Position numbers and translations under genes: made by a program. Source: DYKG01 sp964596185 (lineage in GTDB: Bacteria; Muiribacteriota; Ozemobacteria; Ozemobacterales; Ozemobacteraceae). From it: 10,231 bases of DNA. The notes under the pieces are model-generated. The model was not told where the DNA came from, searched no databases, and was given only the letters and a program-made list of their open reading frames with translations. This document shows, piece after piece, positions 1 to 5,497 of this stretch (the stretch's first letter is position 1; each line of letters starts with the position of its first letter). The stretch lies in contig CAZQUE010000125.1 of assembly GCA_964596185.1 (NCBI GenBank), positions 1 through 10,231 of the forward strand, read 5' to 3'.

Positions 1-10
1 ATAGCTGAAC

Positions 11-478
11 TCAATGCTGAGGAACTAAATTACAGAAAAAAGGTTGCATAACCTTCAGTTCGAGCTCCATTCTGAAGATTTTATTCTTTTCCCCGATGAT
101 TTTAAATCCCATTTTCTTGTATATTTGCATGGCTGGATTATTTTCGAACACGCAACAGCGTATATATTTCTTATCCAATCTGTAACAAAGCTCAACTAAC
201 TTTTTGTAAACGAGAAAACCATTCATTTTCTTTTGAAATTCAGACAACAGCTGAAGGGTGTTAACAAAAATATCATCATCTCCGATTTTGAAGGAGATCA
301 TGCCGATAATCTGATCTTGCCTGCGAATAAAATAGTTGTCTTTTTTTCTAAAATGCTCTTCCTGCACTTTATCTTCCCACTTCAGCCCTAATTCTATCTG
401 TAATTGGTACATGTTAGTCTTAATAATTTGCATGATATGTTTCAAATCGTGCTCTTTTGCTTTTTCAAACGAAATCAT
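11..478 (-). CDS. GNAT-family N-acetyltransferase
   Basis: This encodes a 155-aa protein with the overall layout of a GCN5-related N-acetyltransferase, a family that moves an acetyl group from acetyl-CoA to an amine; the substrate cannot be told. The clearest signature is the C-terminal motif at residues 113-125 (NNPAMQIYKKMGF), typical of the last GNAT strand-helix unit. An IIGMISF strand at 57-63 fits the central sheet. The acetyl-CoA pyrophosphate loop, usually Q/R-x-x-G-x-G/A, appears as QKKMNG (82-87), so the first glycine is replaced by Met. A GAGGG ribosome-binding site (483-487) lies 4 bases from the ATG and supports this start. The stop is TGA. The gene stands alone, divergent from the toxin-antitoxin locus. 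Family assignment is fairly sure; activity is less sure because of the altered loop. Confidence 0.82.
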   Translation of the reverse strand: MISFEKAKEHDLKHIMQIIKTNMYQLQIELGLKWEDKVQEEHFRKKDNYFIRRQDQIIGMISFKIGDDDIFVNTLQLLSEFQKKMNGFLVYKKLVELCYRLDKKYIRCCVFENNPAMQIYKKMGFKIIGEKNKIFRMELELKVMQPFFCNLVPQH

Positions 479-605
479 CTGGCCCTCGAATTAATTCATT
501 CATATTGTGTTTCATTCTTTTATCCTCAATAAAAGAGGTTATGAAACCTTTTTCTGTAATTCAATTCCTCGGATTGAGTTCAGCTATTGATTCGTAACTA
601 AAATT

Positions 606-667
606 AGTTTTTTGCTTCTTAAGCCGAACCGACTTTTGCCTACAACCGAGATTGAGAGCAAAAAACT
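606..667. repeat. 11-bp perfect inverted repeat
   Basis: AGTTTTTTGCT (606-616) is the exact reverse complement of AGCAAAAAACT (657-667), with a 40-base spacer. No T-tract follows on either strand, so it is not a convincing terminator. It may be a stem-loop or the arms of a degraded element. Confidence 0.5.
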
Positions 668-761
668 CTGCTCGTAAAAGTTTGATCTTTTACAGTGAAA
701 AGCAACTTTCAACCCAAATGATTTCCAGCTTTTGAAAATCGGAAACAAAGAACTTATTTAC

Positions 762-780
762 CTGGCATTTTTTGCGCCAG
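762..780. repeat. Small stem-loop CTGGC/GCCAG
   Basis: CTGGC (762-766) pairs with GCCAG (776-780) around a T-rich 9-base loop. It is weak on its own. It is listed because it sits between two stronger inverted repeats in the same gene-free stretch. Confidence 0.3.
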
Positions 781-801
781 TTCGATATCGGCCTGACCAA
801 G

Positions 802-865
802 TTTCTGCTCTGAGCACAATGGCTGCGAATAAATATTACAGAACCGGCAGCCATTGTGCCAGAAA
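802..865. repeat. Long 13+6 bp inverted repeat (stable stem-loop)
   Basis: GCACAATGGCTGC (814-826) is the exact reverse complement of GCAGCCATTGTGC (847-859), around a 20-base AT-rich loop. The stem resumes after a 6-base bulge on the left side only: TTTCTG (802-807) pairs with CAGAAA (860-865). The result is a long, mostly perfect, bulged hairpin. No T-run follows on either strand, which argues against a simple rho-independent terminator. It could be a palindromic repeat element (REP- or MITE-like) or a structured RNA. The sequence alone does not decide. Confidence 0.65.
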
Positions 866-919
866 GCACTTCTAATTACTAGCTGGTCACAAGAAATGCA
901 AAAAAATTATAAGAAAAAA

Positions 920-934
920 GGTCATCATTTGACC
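920..934. promoter_or_regulatory. Putative antitoxin operator palindrome
   Basis: GGTCA (920-924) and TGACC (930-934) form a perfect 5-bp inverted repeat with a 5-base spacer. Its right arm covers the -35 box of the toxin-antitoxin promoter. RHH antitoxins usually repress their own operon by binding palindromes over the promoter, so this is a natural operator candidate. That binding is inferred. Confidence 0.45.
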
Positions 935-957
935 TATTGCTACATATAGAATACAAT
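929..957 (+). promoter_or_regulatory. Sigma70-type promoter of the toxin-antitoxin operon
   Basis: A TTGACC -35 box (929-934) and a TACAAT -10 box (952-957) are separated by 17 bases, five of six consensus matches each. Initiation would fall near 963-965. This gives a leader of only about 14 bases that begins at the Shine-Dalgarno sequence (964-970). Confidence 0.7.
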
Positions 958-977
958 TGAAGCAAAGGAGAATGTTT

Positions 978-1217
978 ATGACAAAAACAATAACTCTCAG
1001 ACTTGATGACCAGACCTATGAACTTATTAAATCAGCCGCAAAGGGTGAATTAAGAACGATTTCCAACTTTCTAGAATATGCTGCTTTAAAATATCTTGCA
1101 GATGAAAACTTCGCCTCGGACGATGAAATGCAGGAAATTCTTAACAATAAAGACCTTCTTAAATCATTTCAGAAAGCTGAAGAAGAAATAAAAGAAGGGA
1201 AATACAAAATTGTCTGA
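978..1217 (+). CDS. Ribbon-helix-helix antitoxin (partner of the RelE/ParE-like toxin)
   Basis: This encodes a 79-aa protein. Residues 2-10 (TKTITLRLD) form the DNA-binding beta ribbon of the RHH (CopG/MetJ-like) fold. The two helices follow at about 11-24 and 27-41. The acidic, helical tail (about 42-79) is the part that normally wraps the toxin. I start it at the ATG at 978 because AAAGGAG (964-970) lies 7 bases upstream. An in-frame start at 957 would overlap the -10 box and add seven residues before the ribbon. The stop codon lies 8 bases inside the toxin gene, so the pair is translationally coupled. It is expected to neutralise the toxin and repress the operon through the palindrome at 920-934. 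The family is well supported; the partner assignment rests on the overlap. Confidence 0.85.
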   Translation: MTKTITLRLDDQTYELIKSAAKGELRTISNFLEYAALKYLADENFASDDEMQEILNNKDLLKSFQKAEEEIKEGKYKIV

Positions 1218-1488
1218 AGTTTTTAAAATCGCAGAGACTAATACCTTTGAAAAAACTCTCTCTAAAGACCGGTCATTAGCAAAGGTTTATAAAAAAGTAA
1301 CAGATTATGTTTATCCTATTCTTAGAAAGAACCCTTTTTTTGGCCCCAATATAAAAAGATTAAAGGGCGATTTGTCAGACTATTATCGTTATAGAATTGG
1401 CAATTACAGGCTATTTTATAAAATAGATCAAGAGCAAATCATTGTGTTCATAATTGATATTGCACCTAGAAAGTCTGCTTACAAATAA
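1210..1488 (+). CDS. RelE/ParE-superfamily toxin
   Basis: This encodes a basic 92-aa protein of the RelE/ParE fold. The core is typical: helical residues 11-40, then IKRLKGDL (48-55), the strand block YYRYRIGNYRLFYKI (58-72), and a final hydrophobic strand with a basic end (IIVFIIDIAPRKSAY, 77-91). RelE members cleave mRNA at the ribosome and ParE members inhibit gyrase. The basic residues in RLKG, YRYRIGNYR and PRKS favour the mRNA-interferase side, but this is not decisive. It starts with TTG at 1210, with AAGGGA (1195-1200) 9 bases upstream, and overlaps the antitoxin gene by 8 bases. A weak start coupled to the antitoxin would keep toxin output low. The frame is intact and full length for the family. 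Confidence 0.85.
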   Translation: MSEVFKIAETNTFEKTLSKDRSLAKVYKKVTDYVYPILRKNPFFGPNIKRLKGDLSDYYRYRIGNYRLFYKIDQEQIIVFIIDIAPRKSAYK

Positions 1489-1532
1489 ACTGAAGCATTT
1501 TTCACCCTTCAAAATTATTATAGAGGACGGTT

Positions 1533-1847
1533 ATGTCAGAGGAAAAGCTGAATGAGTTAGCAAATGAGTTAATTCAAGTAAAAAAAGAGATTTCTTCATT
1601 ATTAGAAAAAGAAAAACGGATTAAGGAAGAGATAAAACCTCTTTTAAAAGCCATCAAATCAATTAATCTAGAGCATGGCAGAGTCTATTTTTACGTGACA
1701 AAAGGTAACAAAACCTTCAATAGGAAAGAAGTTTTAATCTACCTAAAAGAAGCATATGGAGATGCCTTTGCAGATCAAGTAGACAAAGATTGCACCAAAT
1801 GCGGCGAGCCACATGAAGTTATCAGCGTCAAAATGAATAAAGAATAG
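1533..1847 (+). CDS. Small coiled-coil protein of unknown function with a CxxC motif
   Basis: I do not recognise this 104-aa protein. Residues 1-45 are rich in Glu, Lys and Leu with heptad-like spacing (LNELANELIQVKKEISSLLE) and should form a coiled coil or long helix. The C-terminal half is a small mixed domain with a strand (RVYFYV, about 51-56), a helix (KEVLIYLKEAYGDAF), and a CTKCGEPH motif (87-94). That is one CxxC plus a His, so a metal site would need dimerisation or other ligands. AGAGGA (1522-1527) sits just before the ATG. The gene starts 44 bases after the toxin with no clear terminator between, so it may share the operon. Its AT-rich composition matches the toxin-antitoxin genes. 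The size and make-up recall small phage-encoded proteins, but I cannot show that. The stop is TAG. Confidence 0.7.
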   Translation: MSEEKLNELANELIQVKKEISSLLEKEKRIKEEIKPLLKAIKSINLEHGRVYFYVTKGNKTFNRKEVLIYLKEAYGDAFADQVDKDCTKCGEPHEVISVKMNKE

Positions 1848-1873
1848 AATCAAACTAGTATTTTAACTTTTGA

Positions 1874-1964
1874 TCGGCTCTTATTGGATAGCGACTTCGC
1901 AAGCGATGTAAAGCCCTTTTGTAATTCGCGCTATATTTGTTTTTTATCATCCCGTAAGAGCCGA
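1874..1964. repeat. Nested inverted repeat TCGGCTCTTA/TAAGAGCCGA
   Basis: TCGGCTCTTA (1874-1883) and TAAGAGCCGA (1955-1964) are perfect 10-bp arms. Inside them GGAT (1886-1889) pairs with ATCC (1949-1952). Inside that again ATAGCG (1888-1893) can pair with CGCTAT (1929-1934), which competes for two bases. The whole stretch can fold into one long interrupted hairpin. It closes the toxin-antitoxin region and precedes the large exported-protein gene. Confidence 0.55.
1888..1945 (+). terminator. Possible rho-independent terminator after the 1533-1847 gene
   Basis: The inner stem ATAGCG/CGCTAT (1888-1893 with 1929-1934) is followed by a T-rich run at 1935-1945. It lies about 40 bases after the stop of the small coiled-coil gene. 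The loop is long for a terminator, so confidence is modest. Confidence 0.4.
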
Positions 1965-2023
1965 ACAACCACCAGTTTCACTCAGGGCATCTTGGGAGCC
2001 CGTCATGCCGGTGAATTTTATCG

Positions 2024-2052
2024 TTGTCTGCAAGTTGTTCGAAGTGTAGATT
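2024..2052 (+). promoter_or_regulatory. Possible promoter of the 848-aa protein gene
   Basis: TTGTCT (2024-2029) and TAGATT (2047-2052) are 17 bases apart, four of six consensus matches each. Initiation would be about 20 bases before the start codon. This is plausible but weak. Confidence 0.33.
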
Positions 2053-2079
2053 TGATCAACTGAATCTGAGAGGAAATCT

Positions 2080-4626
2080 ATGAAGGTGTCTGCTAAATCT
2101 TTTGATCGGTGCATCTGGCTATTTAACTTTTTCCTGTTGATTGTCTTTCTAGGGATGTTCTCGATTTTTTTTACCGGCAAAGCACAAAGTAGCGAAAGCC
2201 CTATTCAGAAGCCAAGACACAAGATCCTCCCAGCCGAGAACAAGATTTCCACAGCCTCCTCTTCTTGCCATTTGGCTTCTGTCTCAACCATTATGAAACC
2301 TGAAATGGTAAAAACTCCTGCATGGGAACCTATCTCAATGAGCGTCTTCCAAGAGATCGTTGCTCCAAAAATCGACTGGCTTTTTGAGCATGGCCTTGAT
2401 GATCCTGCCGGGGCAGAGTATCGGGAATTCTCTGTTGAAATCGGAAGCGTTTGGTCGACCTCTGGATATTGGGAAAAAACAAGGGGTTGGGCTTTGCCCG
2501 AGAAAGTTGGGATGCCCAGGGAAGGCATAGCCTGGAACGGTCTCCGTTATGAAATCGCCTCACTTGGGCAAGTTGTTGATCTGGCATCGGATGTCAGGGA
2601 GGTGACCCGGCAAGCCATTAAAAGCAACAAATCGCCATATGGGAGAATCTCCAGAATAAGCTACCTTGAGGGGCATCCACTTCACGGTCAAACCCTGGCA
2701 ATCAAGGAGTTTCGGCCAGTTTTATCGGAGTCGGCAACGGTAGATCCGATTCGTCCAAGGTTAATGAAGGTAGCTCTACTCTATCGGGCGGGTTTTGCAA
2801 GTGAATCTCTGCTCCTGTGGAATGGAATTTTCCAAGGATGTAATAACGTTGCCAGTAATCCATTTTTGATTCTGACAACGGAGGTCACCTGGAATCTCTT
2901 CGACCGGGCGGTGTGCGTTCATATAAGAGGAGATGACAAAATAGCCCTTCTAGAGCTAAGAAAGCTTGTCCCTCTGGCAAAGACTTGTAGAGAAATCCAA
3001 AAACGAGAGAACCTTCGGTTTCGAAACAGATATTACCCACCAGATGATAAAACACCGGACGATTTTGCATTCACCAATCCCGCTGAATTGCTATTGAAAG
3101 ATCAAGAAAGACGCTATGCCGAAAGAACCACCTTCAATTCGTTCGTCCCTATGCCGAGGTTGGCATCTTTCACCGGGAAACCATGGGAAAGATGGGGAGC
3201 AGAGCTAGAGTTAATAAAAAAGGCAAAAGTTCCAACCCTCATCCTGTGGCTGCAGGAGGTGGCAATAACCCAGGATGGCCAGCCCGGTGGGTGTTCACCC
3301 AATGGATCAAAGGTTGTCCAGGCTTTAATATCAAAAGGTGAATCCGCCATCGATCCCCTCATTGAATGTCTCGAAAATGACGAGCGATTGTCAAGAACCG
3401 TCACTTTTGGGCGAGACTTTCATAGCGACAGGAGCATCTGGTCTGCACGGAGTTTTGCCTCATACGCTTTGGCAGCCGTGGTGGGATTTAACTCGCTGGT
3501 AAAGATGAATGATAACCGACCGACAAAGGAGGAATACCTTCGCCTTCTCAAGGAGTTTGTGAGGAAATTCCGTGGAATGTCCCGTGAAGAAATGTACTAC
3601 CAAATTCTAAAGGACGATGACTCCAGCTGGGATCAGTGGGTTGAAAGTGCTCACAAACTAACACAAGAGGTCGATGAGGATCTTTTAATTGGTGGGGGGC
3701 TTCAATGGGTAAGGGTCCCAAATCGAGTTCCAGGTAAGAAGGTACCACTTCGTGGCGACCTGCTAAAATACGAGGTCTCTCCATCGATCGAAAACCTTCT
3801 AAAAGAGCGCATCCGGTTTTTTGAGGAAAAAGCAAAGGAAAAAGATCAGAGTAGTCGGCGAAGAGCAATGGAGAAAGTAGAAGGTATTGAATGGCGCCTC
3901 ACAAAGTGGAATCCAAGCCTGGCAAAGAATTTGTTAGAAAGGCTGTTAAGGGAGTTTCAGGAAGTAAAGGGACGTAAAACTGGTTGGGAGCTTGACGAAG
4001 AGCAGGAGTGGCTTGGAAGTAGAATGATGAACATTGCTCATTCAACTCGAAGAGCTGGCTATCCAGGAGTCATGCCAGTGTTGGCCAGTTGGGCATACCA
4101 CCTATCACCAGAGCCCCAAAGAAGAATAAACTACATGGAAACAAGCTATGTCGTTCGGTTCCTCCTTGATCATCTTGACGAGCCTAGCGTGAGAAACTGG
4201 CTAAGTACAATAACTTTACAACCGGCCTGGAGCAAACCTCTTTTGCAACTGCATCCGTTAGATCCGAGCCTTTTACAGTTGGCAGGAAAAAACATCCTGA
4301 GAGCCTTTGCACTCACCGGAATCTTCAACTACAAATTGCCATTAGGCAAGGAATTTGGGAAAACACGGATGGTTGAAAACGATCGATTTGACAGGGAAGT
4401 TGAGTATTCCATTGGACCCTGGAAATACCGAACAAAAAAATACCCCTTCGTTGAGGGTCTTTGTCCGCCAAAAGGCTTTACATCTTCCTTCTCCATATCA
4501 GATCTGGCTTATGAGTTAATTTCTCGGCTTCTGGAGATAGGTCCATTTAGGGCAAGTTGGGATCCGATTCTACGCAGATGGGGAAAAAAAAGGATTCGCG
4601 CAGCTCTTTGGATAGAGGATGACTGA
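2080..4626 (+). CDS. Large exported or membrane-anchored protein of unknown function
   Basis: This encodes 848 aa with no family I can name. It begins with a basic stretch and a long hydrophobic segment (about residues 12-32) ending near GKAQSS, so it is a signal peptide or a single N-terminal anchor. The bulk should lie outside the cytoplasmic membrane. The rest is largely helical and rich in Trp, Arg and Glu. Residues about 423-470 (IDPLIECLENDERLSR, then FGRDFHSDR) resemble a HEAT-like repeat pattern that I associate with big uncharacterised planctomycete-type proteins. A charged helical stretch lies at about 570-607. GAGAGGA (2068-2074) is 5 bases before the ATG, which supports this start. 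The gene stands alone and converges on sfsA with 61 bases between. It looks richer in G+C than the toxin-antitoxin genes on its left. The intact frame argues for a real gene; the role is unknown. Confidence 0.85.
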   Translation: MKVSAKSFDRCIWLFNFFLLIVFLGMFSIFFTGKAQSSESPIQKPRHKILPAENKISTASSSCHLASVSTIMKPEMVKTPAWEPISMSVFQEIVAPKIDWLFEHGLDDPAGAEYREFSVEIGSVWSTSGYWEKTRGWALPEKVGMPREGIAWNGLRYEIASLGQVVDLASDVREVTRQAIKSNKSPYGRISRISYLEGHPLHGQTLAIKEFRPVLSESATVDPIRPRLMKVALLYRAGFASESLLLWNGIFQGCNNVASNPFLILTTEVTWNLFDRAVCVHIRGDDKIALLELRKLVPLAKTCREIQKRENLRFRNRYYPPDDKTPDDFAFTNPAELLLKDQERRYAERTTFNSFVPMPRLASFTGKPWERWGAELELIKKAKVPTLILWLQEVAITQDGQPGGCSPNGSKVVQALISKGESAIDPLIECLENDERLSRTVTFGRDFHSDRSIWSARSFASYALAAVVGFNSLVKMNDNRPTKEEYLRLLKEFVRKFRGMSREEMYYQILKDDDSSWDQWVESAHKLTQEVDEDLLIGGGLQWVRVPNRVPGKKVPLRGDLLKYEVSPSIENLLKERIRFFEEKAKEKDQSSRRRAMEKVEGIEWRLTKWNPSLAKNLLERLLREFQEVKGRKTGWELDEEQEWLGSRMMNIAHSTRRAGYPGVMPVLASWAYHLSPEPQRRINYMETSYVVRFLLDHLDEPSVRNWLSTITLQPAWSKPLLQLHPLDPSLLQLAGKNILRAFALTGIFNYKLPLGKEFGKTRMVENDRFDREVEYSIGPWKYRTKKYPFVEGLCPPKGFTSSFSISDLAYELISRLLEIGPFRASWDPILRRWGKKRIRAALWIEDD

Positions 4627-4670
4627 ATCACTGTCAGCCGCGACTTCTGCCTAACAATTCTTTCGAGTGT

Positions 4671-4683
4671 GCCGGTTCCCGGC
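4671..4683. repeat. Short GCCGG/CCGGC hairpin between convergent genes
   Basis: A 5-bp perfect GC stem with a TTC loop lies in the 61-base gap between the convergent 848-aa gene and sfsA. No T-tract follows on either strand, so it is not a standard terminator. It may still help separate the two transcripts. Confidence 0.3.
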
Positions 4684-4687
4684 CAGA

Positions 4688-5497
4688 CTAAAGCCTGATT
4701 TCAATTTCAGAGGCAAAATAAAGGCCATTGTCCATGGTTATTACTTTTATTGCCAGAGCTTCGACGCCATGCTCGTAAATGGCCTCTTTTAGAAGACGAT
4801 CGTATTGCGGGTCAATATCTTTGGCGGTTGTCATATATCTGGCGCTGTTTCTGCCGACGAAGAAGAGAATAATCGCACGGTGCCCCTGCTTTTTTAAATC
4901 AATCAATTCAAGCAGATGTTTTTGCCCTCGGGTGGTGACAGCGTCTGGAAAACTTATTACGCCATCAGTTCCCAGCAAAGTGACATTTTTTACTTCGATG
5001 AAGCACAGACTGTTGTTGCAGTCGCCATTTCTTTTATGGCCACAAACAGCATCTGGTGATCTTCTGCTGCCATTGAAAAAATTAGCCGCTTCTGAAAGCT
5101 ATTCCGACCAGAGCATCAGGTCAATCCTACTTTTTGGGGAAATTTTCACTTCGGAAAGAAGAAAGTCATAGCCTTGCAAACTTTTAATCAGCCCTTGTTT
5201 CAATGCTTTTTTAACTGCAATATTTGGATTTGCAGTATTGACACTTACCCAGCCATCAGGCATTTCAACTGCCTGCAAGCTGTATTTCAGCTTGCGGTTT
5301 TCCTGGTTTGAAAAATCAGAAACTATAACCGGACAATTTTCCTGCCAGCAGGTCCTCATGCTGCCAGAATTCGCAATATGTGCCTGAACCGCTCTTCCCG
5401 ATTCGAGAACAATGTCGGCAAGAAAACGCTTGTAGCGATTTTTAATCGTACCTCTCAATAAAGGCTCAGGAAATTTAAAAATTTGCTTTAAAGTCAT
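4688..5497 (-). pseudogene. sfsA: SfsA nuclease-family gene interrupted by an in-frame TAG stop
   Basis: SfsA proteins pair an N-terminal OB-like domain with a C-terminal nuclease-like domain; E. coli SfsA is about 234 aa. Upstream of the stop lie IKNRYKRFLADIV, the ANSGSM motif (NTGAM in E. coli), VSVNTANPN, and SEVK plus SRIDLML (D126). Downstream lie CFIEVKNVTL (E168, K170) and SFPDAVTTRGQKHLLEL. A TAG at codon 133 (5101-5099) separates the halves, yet both are in the same frame with no shift. The stop falls in a 35-residue linker between ML and CFIEV where E. coli has about 7, an extra of about 28 residues. The gene's own stop and those at 1847 and 7856 are also TAG, so TAG acts as a stop here. 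The ATG overlaps the upstream gene's TGA (ATGA). Expected products are a 132-aa N-terminal piece without the E-x-K catalytic residues and perhaps a re-initiated piece from TTG 4978. Mutation, sequencing error or readthrough remain open. Confidence 0.88.

Larger units (their letters stand above)
479..956. other. Gene-free stretch with three inverted repeats
   Basis: About 480 bases between the divergent GNAT gene and the antitoxin hold no credible coding frame. What is visible is a run of stem-loops (606-667, 762-780, 802-865, listed separately) and, at the right end, the antitoxin promoter. A small inverted repeat CCTC/GAGG also lies at 524-538. I saw no tRNA, no transposase remnant and no clear promoter for the GNAT gene. 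Confidence 0.6.

Noticed and set aside
802..865. Rho-independent terminator at the long stem-loop
   Set aside because: There is no T-tract after the stem on either strand, and no gene reads into it.
957..1847. A multi-gene defence system built on the toxin-antitoxin locus
   Set aside because: Only a toxin, an antitoxin and one small unknown gene are present; there is no nuclease, helicase, ATPase or sensor gene next to them.
1867..2109. 11-bp direct repeat CTTTTGATCGG at 1867-1877 and 2099-2109, suggestive of a target-site duplication
   Set aside because: One copy lies inside the start of the 848-aa gene and the other overlaps an inverted-repeat arm. There is no element with matching ends between them.
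1947..2180. Minus-strand 77-codon frame before the 848-aa gene
   Set aside because: It overlaps the inverted repeat and the signal-peptide coding region of a better supported gene, and no domain is visible.
4649..4683. GCCTAACAATTC, which matches the start of an integron attC site, just after the 848-aa gene
   Set aside because: No matching GTTRRRY-type second half and no symmetrical L boxes lie within the next 150 bases, and no integrase or cassette array is visible. A lone half-site is likely chance.
4978..5101. A frameshift as the cause of the sfsA break
   Set aside because: Translation shows both halves in the same frame; only the TAG interrupts it.
4779..5171. Plus-strand 130-codon frame over sfsA
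   Set aside because: It lies antisense to a recognised protein family and shows no ribosome-binding site or domain of its own.
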